This document shows, in pieces, positions 1 to 9,390 of a stretch of 64,000 nt of DNA. Both the position numbers and the translations under genes were made by a program. The notes beneath the pieces were generated by a model that worked only from the letters and a program-made list of their open reading frames with translations, searched no databases and was not told the origin of the DNA. The first letter of the stretch is position 1. Every line of letters begins with the position of its first letter. The stretch is from Rhodococcus oxybenzonivorans (GTDB taxonomy: Bacteria > Actinomycetota > Actinomycetes > Mycobacteriales > Mycobacteriaceae), in assembly GCF_003130705.1 (NCBI RefSeq), contig NZ_CP021354.1, positions 992,001 through 1,056,000 of the forward strand, given 5' to 3'.

Positions 1-682
1 CCACTTCGGCCAGATACTCCAGATTTCTCGCATTGCGGCGATCCGCCCGGCGCGTCAGGAGTCGCCCGAGCGCGGACGTCTTCACGAACGTCGTCCGCTG
101 CGAATGGCTGAGAGCGCCGACCATTGCCTGCACGAACGGGTGCGGACGTGAACGCTCGAACGAGTCGAACGAGTAGCTGAAGCCCGTGCGGCCGATCGTC
201 TCGAGGGTCAGCTTGGTCATGTCCGAAGACACGTCCACGGGTGTGCCGTCGGTGCGGCGGTCCCAGTACTCGGTCAACTCGCCGGCGACGTCGAGCATCG
301 TACGGTGGTACGAGCGCATCGCCGACTTCGTGAAAGCCGGCGCGAGCAGGTTGTGTGCCTTGCTCCAATTGGGCTCGTGGTTGTAGGCGGTGAACAGCCC
401 GTCTCCGCCCAACTCCCGTAACGAGGCGACGCCGGGAGCGAGGTGTTTGGCGAAACGGGACTCGTCCGATAGTTCCGCCACCATGTCGGCGCCCGAGGCG
501 AACACGAAGCGGTTACCGAGGACGTCGCGTTCGAAGATGGGCCCGAGCGTCTTTCCGATCTCCATCGAATTCTGCAATGGAGTGCGGATGTTGATGCCGA
601 GCACGTCACCGAGTACCGGTAGTCGCCAGCGCGGATGAGGAATGGCCGCGGTGTCGCGCTCGCGAAGTGATTCGACGCTCAT
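1..682 (-). CDS. CYP102-type cytochrome P450, N-terminal part (cut by window edge)
   Basis: Reverse-strand frame open from an ATG at 682 to base 1; the gene continues outside the window. The 227 visible residues align by eye with the start of P450-BM3 (CYP102A): LGPIFERDVLG, DESRFAKHLAPGV, GDGLFTAYNHEPNWSKAHN, LTLETIGRTGFSYSFDSF and HPFVQAMVGAL all follow the BM3 order and spacing. CYP102 enzymes are fatty-acid hydroxylases, usually fused to a diflavin reductase; whether this one is fused cannot be seen. The start is preceded by GGGGGCAAT and faces a divergent TetR gene, its likely regulator. Family assignment is secure; substrate is unknown. Confidence 0.85.
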   Translation of the reverse strand, partial: MSVESLRERDTAAIPHPRWRLPVLGDVLGINIRTPLQNSMEIGKTLGPIFERDVLGNRFVFASGADMVAELSDESRFAKHLAPGVASLRELGGDGLFTAYNHEPNWSKAHNLLAPAFTKSAMRSYHRTMLDVAGELTEYWDRRTDGTPVDVSSDMTKLTLETIGRTGFSYSFDSFERSRPHPFVQAMVGALSHSQRTTFVKTSALGRLLTRRADRRNARNLEYLAEV

Positions 683-705
683 ATTGCCCCCGGTGTGTCG
701 TGCAC

Positions 706-759
706 TACTGAATTGATGTCTAGTACGCAAGGTACGCCTTACTGAATCGGTGTCAAGTA
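706..759. promoter_or_regulatory. Two near-identical 20-bp repeats between P450 and TetR genes (probable operators)
   Basis: TACTGAATTGATGTCTAGTA at 706-725 and TACTGAATCGGTGTCAAGTA at 740-759 match at 17 of 20 positions. Each has inverted ends (TACT...AGTA). The minus strand of the second copy contains TTGACA, a candidate -35 box for the P450 gene. Being the only structured sequence in this divergent intergenic gap, they are the best candidate binding sites for the adjacent TetR protein. Binding is inference. Confidence 0.55.
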
Positions 760-774
760 GTAGCGTGAGTCAGC

Positions 775-1359
775 ATGACCAGTGCCCGCCGCCGCCTCGA
801 CCCCGAACAGCGGCGGTCGCAGCTACTCGACATCGGCGCGCGTTTGTTCGCCGACCGGCCGTACGAGGACGTCTGGATCGAGGAGGTCGCCGAACTCGCC
901 GAGGTGTCGCGTGGGTTGATGTATCACTACTTCCCGACGAAACGAGACTTTTTCGCGGCCATCGTCGAGCGCGAGTCCGAACGGCTCCTCGCGGCCACTG
1001 CCCCCGACCAGTCGTTACCCGTCGAAGAGCAGGTGGCGGCGGGCCTCGACGCGTATCTCGAGCATGTCGCCAGCCATCGGCACGGCGTGCGGGCGGTCAA
1101 CTTCGGTGCCCTGTCGGCGGATGCCGACATCCGGGCCATCGTCGAGCGCGAACTCGACGCGCAGCAACGCCGGATCGTCGACGCCCTCGACCCACCGGCG
1201 GACGACCGTGAGCTCATCGGTGTCGCGGTGCGCGGCTGGATCGCCTTCGTCCGGGCCGTGTGTATGGATTGGCTCGATCATCCGTCGATCCGCGAATGCG
1301 AGCTTCGGGACCTCTGTCTGCGGTCGCTGACCGGGATGCTCGGTGGGTGGCCGGAATGA
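775..1359 (+). CDS. TetR-family transcriptional regulator
   Basis: 194 aa. Residues about 10-60 form a TetR helix-turn-helix domain: RRSQLLDIGARLFADRPYEDV, then IEEVAELAEVSRGLMYHYFP. The remainder is an alpha-helical ligand-binding domain with no recognisable ligand signature. It is transcribed away from the CYP102-type gene across a gap holding two 20-bp repeats, the usual arrangement of a P450 and its repressor. Its stop codon overlaps the next start (ATGA), so it is translationally coupled to the SRPBCC gene. Ligand unknown, perhaps a fatty acid or the P450 substrate (inference). Confidence 0.88.
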   Translation: MTSARRRLDPEQRRSQLLDIGARLFADRPYEDVWIEEVAELAEVSRGLMYHYFPTKRDFFAAIVERESERLLAATAPDQSLPVEEQVAAGLDAYLEHVASHRHGVRAVNFGALSADADIRAIVERELDAQQRRIVDALDPPADDRELIGVAVRGWIAFVRAVCMDWLDHPSIRECELRDLCLRSLTGMLGGWPE

Positions 1360-1841
1360 ATCCCGTGATCATCGAGCGAGAATCGACTGTCGATGCACCC
1401 ATGGACCGGGTCTGGGACCGGGTGGTGAGCCCCGACGGCATCAACGACGAGTTGCGGCCCTGGTTGACGATGAGTCTGCCCCGCGGCGCCGGGTCGATCA
1501 CCATCGACACTGTTCCCGTGGGCGACCCCCTCGGCCGCGCCTGGCTCAAGCTGTTCGGCATTCTGCCCTTCGACTACGACGCCCTGACCATCGCCGAGCT
1601 CGATCGGGGACGACGGTTCCACGAGAAGTCGACGATGCTCAGCATGCGTCGTTGGGAGCACGAACGCACTCTGACTCCGTGCGAGGACGGCCGTACTCGG
1701 ATTTCTGACCGGATCACGCTCGAACTTCGCACTCCGATGGCCGTGATGGCGCCCTTGATCGGTCGCGTGGTGCACGCCCTCTTCGGTCACCGGCACCGTC
1801 GCCTGCGGCGTCATTTCGACCGACCGATCACCAGTCGGTGA
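1356..1841 (+). CDS. SRPBCC (START/polyketide-cyclase-like) family protein
   Basis: 161 aa, starting at the ATG that overlaps the TetR stop codon by four bases. A longer frame reaches back to 1260 but would lie inside tetR. The N-terminus IERESTVDAPMDRVWDRV is the typical first strand and helix of SRPBCC hydrophobic-ligand-binding folds; the C-terminus is Arg/His-rich ([15 protein letters not shown]). No catalytic residues can be assigned. Probably binds a hydrophobic ligand; the precise function is unknown. Its 3' end overlaps the convergent hutG 3' end by about 31 bp. Confidence 0.7.
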   Translation: MNPVIIERESTVDAPMDRVWDRVVSPDGINDELRPWLTMSLPRGAGSITIDTVPVGDPLGRAWLKLFGILPFDYDALTIAELDRGRRFHEKSTMLSMRRWEHERTLTPCEDGRTRISDRITLELRTPMAVMAPLIGRVVHALFGHRHRRLRRHFDRPITSR

Positions 1842-2764
1842 ATCAGCCGTGCCGCGGTGCGTGCGGTGCGCTGGTCTATGTCGTAGACAGGATTGAGTTC
1901 GGCCACATCGCAGACGGCGAGTTTTCCACTGACGGAAACGGTGTCGCAGATGAACTGCACCGTCTCGACCGGAATGCCGAACGCGGCGGGCGCACTCACT
2001 CCCGGCGCGACTGCAGCGGGCAGAGCGTCGAGATCGATGGTCAGGTAGACGAGGTCCACGCCCGCCAGGAATTCGAGGACAAACGCGCGCAAAGCTGCCC
2101 GGTCGAACGAGTCGTCGTCCGACAGGTAGCGCACACCGAGTCGCCGGGCGGTGTCGAACAGCGCTGTCGTGTTACTCGGCTGGGCGATGCCGATCACCGA
2201 GTACTGCACTGCGGTTCCGGCGGCACGTTCGCGCTCGAGAATTTGCCGGAACGGCGTTCCCGACGTCGCCACCGGATCGGGGCGGAGATCGAAGTGCGCG
2301 TCCACGTTGAGGATTCCGATTCGGCGATCCGGGGTTCTCAGCGCGGACCGGGCCAGACCGAGGTACGTCCCGTAGGCCATTTCGTGCCCGCCGCCGAGGA
2401 CGACCGGGAAGTGACCCGCGTCGATAACGGTGCCGACCGCCGCCGCGAGCGCCTCCTGCCCGGCCTCGAGCCGATCATCGACGACTGCGATGGTCCCGGC
2501 GTCGTACGCCCGAATCGGGTGGGGCAGCGCCATGGAGGAAAGTGCGGACCGCAACGCGTCCGGTCCGCCCGCCGCCCCCCGCCGCCCCTTGTTTCGTGCC
2601 ACCCCTTCGTCACTCGCGAAACCGAGAAGCACGGTCGCCCCCGGTTCGGCTGCGGGATCGAACGGTGTGACCACTTGATGCCAGCGCAGGTGTTCCGAGG
2701 TGGAGCCGTCCACTCGCCCCGACCAGGTCGGCGGGGGAGTGGACACCGGGATCGGCACGTTCAC
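1811..2764 (-). CDS. hutG: Formimidoylglutamase (arginase/agmatinase fold)
   Basis: 317 aa. Hydrolyses N-formimidoyl-L-glutamate to glutamate and formamide, the last step of histidine degradation. Metal-binding motifs of the arginase superfamily are visible: [15 protein letters not shown] and TIDLDALP. The GTG start at 2764 is chosen because it overlaps the hutI stop (GTGA) and begins right at the conserved part; the same frame runs much further upstream but only as a shadow of hutI. Third gene of the hutU-hutI-hutG operon. A ureohydrolase of other specificity is possible by sequence alone, but the hut context decides. Confidence 0.9.
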   Translation of the reverse strand: MNVPIPVSTPPPTWSGRVDGSTSEHLRWHQVVTPFDPAAEPGATVLLGFASDEGVARNKGRRGAAGGPDALRSALSSMALPHPIRAYDAGTIAVVDDRLEAGQEALAAAVGTVIDAGHFPVVLGGGHEMAYGTYLGLARSALRTPDRRIGILNVDAHFDLRPDPVATSGTPFRQILERERAAGTAVQYSVIGIAQPSNTTALFDTARRLGVRYLSDDDSFDRAALRAFVLEFLAGVDLVYLTIDLDALPAAVAPGVSAPAAFGIPVETVQFICDTVSVSGKLAVCDVAELNPVYDIDQRTARTAARLIHRLVIGRSK

Positions 2765-3966
2765 GGCCGGGGCCGGGCGGCCGAGTAGGCGAGGACGCCA
2801 CTGCGCCACACGTCGGTGATCAGGGGGACGCCCGGGCGATAGGCGAGATGAAGATGCGACGGTGCATCGAGGGCCAGGGCGTCGGCACGGGCGCCGGGAC
2901 GCAACACCCCGACGTCGTCTCGTCGCAGTGCCCGCGCGCCCCCGGCTGTGGCAGCCCAGACGGCCTCGTCCGGTGTCATGTGCATGTCCCGCACGGCGAG
3001 GGCGATGCAGAACGGCAGGCTGGTGGTGTAGCTCGTCCCGGGATTGCAGTCCGCGCCGAGTGCCACTGTCACCCCGGCGTCGATCAGGGCGCGGGCGTCG
3101 GGGTACTTGTTCCGGGTCGAGAAGTCCGCTGCCGGAAGCAGAGTCGCCACCGTGGAACTTCCGGCCAGGGCGTCGAGGTCGGACTGCGTGGTGTAGCAGA
3201 CATGGTCGACGGACGCGGCTCCCAGGTCCACTGCCAACTGGACACCCGGCCCCTGGCCGAGCTGATTTCCGTGTACCCGCGGGATCAGGCCTCTCGCCAT
3301 CCCGGCAGTGAGGACCGCGTGTGCCTGGTCCCGGTCGAATGCCCCTCTCTCGCAGAAGACGTCGATCCACTTGGCCTCGCTTGCACACGCGTCGATCATC
3401 TCCGCGCACACCATGGTGACGTAGTCGTCGGTGCGCCCGTCATATTCCGGTGGAGGCACGTGCGCGGCGAGCAACGTGACCTCGCCGGTGAGCGACGCCG
3501 CGATCCGGGTGCAGCGCAGTTCGTGTCCGACCGTCTGGCCGTACCCGGTTTTGCATTCGACGGTGGTGCTGCCCGACCGCAGCGCTTCGGCGAGAAGTCG
3601 ACGCGAATTCGCGTGTAGTTCTTCGTCGGTCGCGGAGCGTGTCGCTTCGATCGTGGTGCGGATCCCGCCCGCGGCATAGGGGTGCCCGGCCATGCGCGCG
3701 GCGAACTCCTCGGCACGTTCGCCGCCGAAGACGAGGTGCGCGTGGCTCTCGACGAAACCCGGCAGGACGGCCCGGCCGCCCAGATCGTGTCCGGCATCGG
3801 CGCTCGGGGCGGTTCCCGAGGGCCCCACCCACGCCACCGTGCCACCGTCGAATACGACGGCCGCGTCGCGGATCAGTCCGAGCGGACCGGCTCCGGCGCC
3901 CGGGTCGTTGGTCACCAGCATGCCGATGTTGGTGAGGACCGTCGAGCGGGCGGCGTCCGTCGTCAC
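2761..3966 (-). CDS. hutI: Imidazolonepropionase
   Basis: 401 aa, amidohydrolase superfamily. Opens the ring of 4-imidazolone-5-propionate to give N-formimidoyl-glutamate. Visible features: metal-binding HAH in [15 protein letters not shown] (about residues 75-85), ECKTGYGQ near residue 140, [15 protein letters not shown], and [18 protein letters not shown], a signature of HutI. Length is normal for the family. Lies 9 bp after hutU and overlaps hutG, so the three are one operon. No hutH (histidine ammonia-lyase) is seen in the window, so the first pathway step must be encoded elsewhere. Confidence 0.95.
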   Translation of the reverse strand: MTTDAARSTVLTNIGMLVTNDPGAGAGPLGLIRDAAVVFDGGTVAWVGPSGTAPSADAGHDLGGRAVLPGFVESHAHLVFGGERAEEFAARMAGHPYAAGGIRTTIEATRSATDEELHANSRRLLAEALRSGSTTVECKTGYGQTVGHELRCTRIAASLTGEVTLLAAHVPPPEYDGRTDDYVTMVCAEMIDACASEAKWIDVFCERGAFDRDQAHAVLTAGMARGLIPRVHGNQLGQGPGVQLAVDLGAASVDHVCYTTQSDLDALAGSSTVATLLPAADFSTRNKYPDARALIDAGVTVALGADCNPGTSYTTSLPFCIALAVRDMHMTPDEAVWAATAGGARALRRDDVGVLRPGARADALALDAPSHLHLAYRPGVPLITDVWRSGVLAYSAARPRP

Positions 3967-3975
3967 GACGCACCT

Positions 3976-5649
3976 TCACCCTTCGGACATCGGTATGCGC
4001 ACACCGCGCTTTCTGGCGATGTCGGCGGCGTGTTCGTACCCGGCGTCGACGTGCCGGACGATTCCCGTTCCGGGGTCGTTGGTGAGCACCCGCGTCAGTT
4101 TCTGCGCCGCCAGGTCGGTGCCATCCGCCACACACACCTGTCCGGCGTGGATGGACCGCCCCATCCCGACGCCGCCGCCCTGGTGGATCGACACCCACGT
4201 TGCACCGGACGCGGTGTTGAGCAGTGCGTTGAGCAGAGGCCAGTCGGCGACGGCGTCGGAGCCGTCCGCCATCGCTTCGGTTTCGCGGTACGGCGAGGCG
4301 ACCGACCCCGAATCGAGGTGGTCGCGGCCGATCACGATGGGCGCCGACACCTCACCGGAGGCCACCATCTCGTTGAACCGCACACCCGCGAGGTGCCGCT
4401 CGCCGTACCCGAGCCAGCAGATGCGGGCAGGCAGGCCCTGGAAGGCCACTCGCTGCCCGGCCAGTGTGATCCACCGGCGCAGGTGCTCGTTGTCGGGGAA
4501 GAGATCGAGGATCGCGGAGTCGGTGGCGGCGATATCTGCGGGATCACCGGACAACGCGGCCCAGCGGAACGGTCCCCGGCCCTCCTCGAACAGCGGCCGG
4601 ATATACGCGGGAACGAATCCGGGGAAGTCGAATGCGCGGTCGTAACCGGCCTTGCGCGCCTCGTCCCGGATCGAGTTGCCGTAGTCGAACACCACGGCGC
4701 CCCGATCGAGAAACCCCACCATCGCGGCCACATGGCGGGCCATCGACGCCCGGGCGTCCTCGGTGAACGTCACCGGGTCCTTCTCCGCCATCCTCTTCAT
4801 GTCGCCGAAGTCCATTCCGAGCGGCAGGTACGACAGCGGGTCGTGCGCGGAGGTCTGGTCGGTGACGATGTCGATCGGTGCCTTTCTGGCCAGCAACTCG
4901 GGGAGCACCTCGGCAGCATTGCCCTCGAGACCGATGGAGAGCGGACGCCGCCCGTCGCGGGCTTCCACCGCGAGAGTCAGCGCCTCCGAGATGTCTGCGG
5001 CCTTGGCGTCGAGGTAGTCGAGCGCGATCCTGCGATCGATGCGGGTGACGTCGCAATCGACACAGATCGCCACGCCCTCGTTCATCGTGACCGCGAGCGG
5101 TTGCGCGCCGCCCATCCCGCCGAGGCCCGCAGTCAGGGTGATCGTTCCCGCGAGCGTGCCACCGAAGCGGGAGCGTGCCACCGCGCCGAAAGTCTCGTAC
5201 GTGCCCTGCAGGATGCCCTGTGTGCCGATGTAGATCCAGGAACCCGCTGTCATCTGCCCGTACATCATCAGCCCGAGCGCCTCGAGCCGCCGGAACTCCT
5301 CCCAGTTGGCCCAGTCACCCACCAGGTTGGAGTTGGCGAGGAGCACCCGGGGCGCCCACTCGTGCGTGCGGAACACCCCGACCGGTTTCCCGGACTGCAC
5401 CAGCATCGTCTCGTCCGACTTCAGGGTCCGCAGCGTCCTGACCATCGCCTCGAAGGCGTCCCAGCTGCGCGCGGCCTTTCCGGTCCCGCCGTAGACGACG
5501 AGGGAGTCGGGGTGCTCGGCAACCTCGGGATCGAGGTTGTTCATCAGCATCCGCAACGCGGCCTCCTGCGGCCAGCCGAGCGTGGTGAGTTCCGGCCCGC
5601 GGGGCGCCGACACCCGTCGTGGCCCGGCAGTCGAAGGCGTCGTCGTCAC
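3976..5649 (-). CDS. hutU: Urocanate hydratase
   Basis: 557 aa, full length for the family. Adds water to urocanate to form 4-imidazolone-5-propionate using tightly bound NAD. Family signatures: [13 protein letters not shown] near the N-terminus, [40 protein letters not shown], the NAD-binding [13 protein letters not shown] and [15 protein letters not shown]. First gene of the minus-strand hutU-hutI-hutG operon. The roughly 220 bp upstream (5650-5869) must carry its promoter, but I see no clear HutC-like palindrome there. Confidence 0.96.
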   Translation of the reverse strand: MTTTPSTAGPRRVSAPRGPELTTLGWPQEAALRMLMNNLDPEVAEHPDSLVVYGGTGKAARSWDAFEAMVRTLRTLKSDETMLVQSGKPVGVFRTHEWAPRVLLANSNLVGDWANWEEFRRLEALGLMMYGQMTAGSWIYIGTQGILQGTYETFGAVARSRFGGTLAGTITLTAGLGGMGGAQPLAVTMNEGVAICVDCDVTRIDRRIALDYLDAKAADISEALTLAVEARDGRRPLSIGLEGNAAEVLPELLARKAPIDIVTDQTSAHDPLSYLPLGMDFGDMKRMAEKDPVTFTEDARASMARHVAAMVGFLDRGAVVFDYGNSIRDEARKAGYDRAFDFPGFVPAYIRPLFEEGRGPFRWAALSGDPADIAATDSAILDLFPDNEHLRRWITLAGQRVAFQGLPARICWLGYGERHLAGVRFNEMVASGEVSAPIVIGRDHLDSGSVASPYRETEAMADGSDAVADWPLLNALLNTASGATWVSIHQGGGVGMGRSIHAGQVCVADGTDLAAQKLTRVLTNDPGTGIVRHVDAGYEHAADIARKRGVRIPMSEG

Positions 5650-5869
5650 TGTCCACCCTCCAGCTTTCGATGGTCTCGAGTCAGTGTGGGTCTAGAAGCA
5701 GTGTGCTCCCGCTGGGCAACGCAGGGGGCAGGTTCTACTGAGCGAGGCGGAACGCGCACGTGGCCGGAAGCGGGCATTTCGGGCGCCATCACCCTGACTT
5801 TGTCACGATTGAGTCACGGACCGCTACGGTAGGACTTTACGACGACGCCGATCATGAGAGAACAGATCC

Positions 5870-7093
5870 TTGTTACGAAGTGACTCGAAGTTCAGGACAT
5901 ATGGCTTTCACGCCGTCGCGGTCCTTGCGGCCGTCTTCTCGCTCGCGTTGGTGGCCTACCGCGAGTACGAGGCGGCGACGGGCTACCTCATGGATCTCTC
6001 CGTGTTCCGGGACGCCGGCTACGCATTCCTCAACGGCCTTCCGCTCTACTCTGCTGATTTCCCGAGCAGCTCCGGATTCCGATTCATCTACGCGCCCTTC
6101 GCCGCCATCCTCTTCGCGCCGATGGCAGAACTCGACCCGGCGGTTCTGCAGGTGCTGTGGTGCGCCCTGAACATCGCGCTCGTGTGGTGGATGCTGAGGG
6201 TGGTGTTCGGCAAGCTCGACATGCGGCGTCCGGACCTTCTCGCACTGATGTCGCTGGGTCCGGTCCTGCTGCTCGAGCCGATGCGCTCGAACTTCGGCTT
6301 CGGGCAGGTCAACATCATCCTGATGGCTTTGGTGGTCGCCGACTGCACCGGCGTGATCCCACGCCGATTCCGTGGCATCGCGATAGGTCTGGCGGCGGCT
6401 GTCAAGATCACCCCTGCGGCGTTTCTCTTGGTGCTCCTGGTCCGCCGGGATTACCGCTCCATCGCGCGTGCCTTCGCTGCAATCCTCGCGACCATCGGCC
6501 TCGGCTTCTGGCTCCTGCCCCAGTCGTCGGTGTGGTTCTGGACCACCGAGTTCTTCGCTACCGGCCGCGCCGGCCCGCCGGACTTCTTCCGCAACCAGGC
6601 CCTCACCGGTCTGATCGCCCGGCTGGGAGTCGAGGGCCGGCTCGCCAGTGTCCTGTGGATGGCATGCGTCGTCGTGGTGGTCGCAGCTGTCGCGTGGTCG
6701 GCTCACCGGTTCACCCGGTCGGGGGAACATGTGATCGCGTTGTCCATCGTCGCGTTGGGGTCTCTGCTCGCGGCGCCGTTCGCCGTCACGCATCACTGGG
6801 CGTACAGCATCCTTCTCGTCCCGATCCTCGTCGCGCCTCGCTACCGCAGCTGGCGGCCGGTGGTCGGCGCGGCAACCCTCGTCTTCTTGATCGGCCCGAA
6901 TTACGTACTGCAGTCCTCGTCGTCGGGCTGGGTGGAGTCGACCGTGCGTGAGGTGGTCGGAAGCTCGCAATGCCTCGCCGGGGTGGTCCTCCTCTGCGCC
7001 GCAGTCGTGGCGGCCCGGTCGCGTACCGCGGTCAGCACGGTCACTCCGGTCAAGCCCGCGTCCCAGGACGTGTTGGAACCCGCTCGGCCCTGA
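5870..7093 (+). CDS. GT87-like (DUF2029) polytopic membrane glycosyltransferase
   Basis: 407 aa with about ten hydrophobic segments, e.g. VAVLAAVFSLALVAY near the N-terminus. The first loop MDLSVFRDAGYAFLNGLPLY has the D/E-rich pattern of GT-C enzymes of the DUF2029/GT87 group, which in mycobacteria transfer mannose from polyprenyl-phosphate-mannose onto phosphatidylinositol mannosides or lipomannan. The start used is TTG at 5870, with GAGAG about 10 bases before it; no in-frame ATG lies near. A GTG about 27 codons later would remove part of the first membrane segment. Acceptor unknown. The 220 bp upstream contain no other gene I can support. Confidence 0.8.
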   Translation: MLRSDSKFRTYGFHAVAVLAAVFSLALVAYREYEAATGYLMDLSVFRDAGYAFLNGLPLYSADFPSSSGFRFIYAPFAAILFAPMAELDPAVLQVLWCALNIALVWWMLRVVFGKLDMRRPDLLALMSLGPVLLLEPMRSNFGFGQVNIILMALVVADCTGVIPRRFRGIAIGLAAAVKITPAAFLLVLLVRRDYRSIARAFAAILATIGLGFWLLPQSSVWFWTTEFFATGRAGPPDFFRNQALTGLIARLGVEGRLASVLWMACVVVVVAAVAWSAHRFTRSGEHVIALSIVALGSLLAAPFAVTHHWAYSILLVPILVAPRYRSWRPVVGAATLVFLIGPNYVLQSSSSGWVESTVREVVGSSQCLAGVVLLCAAVVAARSRTAVSTVTPVKPASQDVLEPARP

Positions 7094-7109
7094 AATCTCC
7101 TACCGACGG

Positions 7110-7163
7110 CGGGCAAATGTACCGTTCAGCGCCTCAGATGCGTCGAACGGTACATTCGCCCGG
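7110..7163. repeat. Hairpin repeat family A, copy 1
   Basis: An 18-bp inverted repeat (CGGGCAAATGTACCGTTC at 7110-7127, complement at 7145-7162, one mismatch) around a 17-base loop containing GCGCCTCAGATGCG. Copies 2 and 3 (42591-42644, 43699-43751) share both the stem and the loop, so this is a dispersed repeat and not only a terminator. It lies just after the GT87 stop codon and may end that transcript. Confidence 0.8.
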
Positions 7164-7192
7164 TGTCGAGGTGGCCGCGCTATCGTCGAAAC

Positions 7193-7474
7193 ATGTGCCG
7201 AAACATCACCGAACTGCGCGGACTCGAGCCGGCAGCCACCGCGGAGGAGATCGAAGCGGCGGCGCGTCAATACGTACGTAAGGTCAGCGGGATTCAGAAA
7301 GTGTCGGACGCCAACCGCGAGCCCTTCGAAGAGGCCGTGGCGATAGTCACCGCGGCCACCACCACACTGCTGGCTGCGCTGCCACCTCGGAAGCAACCGC
7401 CCCCCACCGTGCCGCCGCTGCGACGGCCGGAGGTCCGGGCGCGGATAGAGGCGAAGGCTGCGTCGGCCGGCTGA
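7193..7474 (+). CDS. DUF2277 small protein
   Basis: 93 aa, starting at the ATG at 7193 (MCRNITELRGLEP), the family's normal N-terminus; an upstream in-frame start at 7163 lies inside the hairpin repeat. DUF2277 proteins begin MCRNI and contain a conserved ARQYVRKVSG-like helix followed by a second helix ending in LL.LPPR, as here. No function is established. It is followed by a hairpin repeat and faces ipdC convergently. Confidence 0.85.
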   Translation: MCRNITELRGLEPAATAEEIEAAARQYVRKVSGIQKVSDANREPFEEAVAIVTAATTTLLAALPPRKQPPPTVPPLRRPEVRARIEAKAASAG

Positions 7475-7494
7475 TCCCTTCCCCCTTCACCTGG

Positions 7495-7541
7495 ACGAAC
7501 GGGACGTACGTTGCGTTGGATCGAACGAACGTCCCGTTCGT
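7495..7541. terminator. Hairpin repeat family B, copy 1, between convergent genes
   Basis: 18-bp arms (ACGAACGGGACGTACGTT at 7495-7512; complement at 7524-7541, one mismatch) around an 11-base loop. It sits between the stop codons of the DUF2277 gene and ipdC, so it fits a bidirectional terminator. A near copy with a perfect 22-bp stem is at 12852-12898. Confidence 0.75.
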
Positions 7542-7570
7542 GCAGGAGCAGAGGCCGCCGCGTGCCGACG

Positions 7571-8632
7571 TCAGTAGCGCAGTGCGCCCAGGGCGTCGAT
7601 GCGTTTGACGGCGTCCGCGACGATGCCGTCGATGAGGTCCTTGCAGGTGGGCAGATCGCCCAGTAGCCCCACTACCTGACCCGACGCCAGGACACCGGCG
7701 GCGGTGTTGCCGTCGACGAGCCCGGCCTTGAGCAGCATCGGCGTGTTGGCGGCCATGATGATCTGCTGCCAGGTGCGGTCGCTGGACTTCTTCATGGCGA
7801 GGCCGTCCTTGACGAGCGTTGACCATTTCATGCCGGTCATCGCCTTGAATTTGGACGCGTTGCGCGCGGCGGCAACGAGTCCGCGCACATTCCCGGAGTG
7901 CTCGAGGCTGTTGACCAGTTCGGTGTTGAGGACCCGGTGCGGCATGCCGTCGACCTTCCGCGACACGGTGGTGTCCTGCAATCCCTTCGCCAGGTACTCC
8001 TGCTTCACGGAGTCGGGCACGGTCGATTCCTGGGTGAGGAGGAAGCGGGTGCCCATCGCGACACCGGCGGCGCCATAGGCCAGTGCCGCAGCCAGCCCGC
8101 GGCCGTCGTAGAAGCCGCCCGCGGCGACGACAGGGATGTCGACGGCGTCGAGCACCGAGGGCAACAGCAGGGTGGTGGCGACCGGTCCGGTGTGGCCGCC
8201 GCCTTCACCGCCCTGCACGATTACGGCGTCGGCGCCCCAGGACGCCACCTTCTTCGCGTGCTTGGCCGCGCCGATCGACGGTATGACCACCACGCCGGCC
8301 GCTTTGAGCTTCGCGATCAGTTCCTGCTTGGGGGCGAGCGCGAACGACGCGACGCGCACCTTCTCCCGGATCAACAGGTCGATGCGTTGCGGGGCGTCGG
8401 TGGCATCGGCACGGATATTGACCCCGAAAGGCTTGTCCGTCAACGTCTTGGTCTTGGCGATGGCCGCCTCGAGTTCTTCATACGTCATGGTCGCCGACGC
8501 CAGAATTCCGAGTCCGCCCGCGTTCGCGGTACCGGCAACGAGGCGCGGTCCGGCCACCCATCCCATCCCGGTCTGGACCACCGGATGTTCGACACCGACG
8601 AGTTCCGTCAACGCCGTTCGGAGCGCGCTCAT
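7571..8632 (-). CDS. ipdC: IpdC, FMN-dependent steroid CD-ring oxidoreductase (nitronate monooxygenase family)
   Basis: 353 aa TIM-barrel flavoprotein of the 2-nitropropane dioxygenase/nitronate monooxygenase family. Seen: VQTGMGWVAGPRLVAGTANAG at the N-terminus, ADAVIVQGGEGGGHTG, and the phosphate-binding PVVAAGGFYDGRGLAAALAYGA. In actinobacterial steroid degradation IpdC oxidises the indane-derived CoA thioester to the enone (HIEC-CoA) that EchA20 then hydrolyses. The assignment rests on the gene order echA20-ipdA-ipdB-ipdC, the same as Rv3550-Rv3553. Its ATG overlaps the ipdB stop codon, so it is the last gene of a coupled operon probably controlled by KstR2. Confidence 0.9.
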   Translation of the reverse strand: MSALRTALTELVGVEHPVVQTGMGWVAGPRLVAGTANAGGLGILASATMTYEELEAAIAKTKTLTDKPFGVNIRADATDAPQRIDLLIREKVRVASFALAPKQELIAKLKAAGVVVIPSIGAAKHAKKVASWGADAVIVQGGEGGGHTGPVATTLLLPSVLDAVDIPVVAAGGFYDGRGLAAALAYGAAGVAMGTRFLLTQESTVPDSVKQEYLAKGLQDTTVSRKVDGMPHRVLNTELVNSLEHSGNVRGLVAAARNASKFKAMTGMKWSTLVKDGLAMKKSSDRTWQQIIMAANTPMLLKAGLVDGNTAAGVLASGQVVGLLGDLPTCKDLIDGIVADAVKRIDALGALRY

Positions 8633-9390
8633 GCCGACACCTCCCGGTCGCGCAGGCTGCGAGGATCGAGGACCTCGCGGATCAGGTGCAGTTCTTCTTC
8701 GGTCGGTTCGCGCGTCGCTCCGGCCTCGTCCAACCCGGCCACCTCGAACGACGTGTTCTCCGCGACCTGGTCGGCGGTGACGCCCGGGTGGAGGCTCAGC
8801 GCGCGGAACGTGTGGCCGGGTCCGCCGAAATCGAACACGCCGAGATTGCTCACCACGCGGTGCAGGTGCAGGAAGCGGAACGCCGGGTTCTCGGGATCGA
8901 CCTGGTCGTAGCCGACTCCGGACACGATGTCGACCTTGTCGCAGAACACCCGGGACGAATGCTTACCCACCCAGTAGCTCGTGGGGTGGTTGATGGTGTT
9001 GCCGGGTGCGCCGCGGACACCGAACATCTGGCGCGTGGGGTGTTGTAGCGGACCGAACGCCGACAGGTTCTGATTGCCGTGCCGGTCGATCTGGTTGGCG
9101 CCCATGACGACGTGGCGTCGTCCGGATGCGACGACGTCGAACACCTTCCGGAACGGCATCCACCCCTCGATCGGAGCCTTGGCGCCGATAGCCGGGGTGT
9201 CGGCGAAGATCAGGGCTTCACCGTCGGTGATGAGCAGGTCGGGTTCGGTGGTGAGCCGGGCGAGCCGGGCCCCGATCAGTGGCAGCGTCGCCATGGGGCT
9301 TGCCATGATCTCTCCTGCACCGGCGAAAATTTCGGCGCAGGCGACGGCGCAGTATTCTGCGCGAGTCACCTCGGTGATCGTCTCGCTCAT
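8629..9390 (-). CDS. ipdB: IpdB, beta subunit of the COCHEA-CoA ring hydrolase
   Basis: 253 aa, CoA-transferase family I beta-type fold. The ATG at 9390 (MSETITEVTRAEYC) overlaps the ipdA stop by four bases; the reading frame continuing upstream to 10086 is a shadow. With IpdA it opens the last carbon ring of cholesterol: the complex hydrolyses COCHEA-CoA (a cyclohexenone carboxyl-CoA) by a retro-Claisen type reaction instead of transferring CoA. Visible: AEIFAGAGEIMASP, TDGEALIF and SGVGYDQVDPENPAFR. Expected to form an alpha2beta2 cytosolic complex with IpdA. Confidence 0.92.
   Translation of the reverse strand: MSETITEVTRAEYCAVACAEIFAGAGEIMASPMATLPLIGARLARLTTEPDLLITDGEALIFADTPAIGAKAPIEGWMPFRKVFDVVASGRRHVVMGANQIDRHGNQNLSAFGPLQHPTRQMFGVRGAPGNTINHPTSYWVGKHSSRVFCDKVDIVSGVGYDQVDPENPAFRFLHLHRVVSNLGVFDFGGPGHTFRALSLHPGVTADQVAENTSFEVAGLDEAGATREPTEEELHLIREVLDPRSLRDREVSA

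Noticed and set aside
5854..5883. Nine-codon ATG-to-TGA frame overlapping the TTG start of the GT87-like gene, as a regulatory leader peptide
   Set aside because: No ribosome-binding site and no regulatory codon pattern; probably chance.
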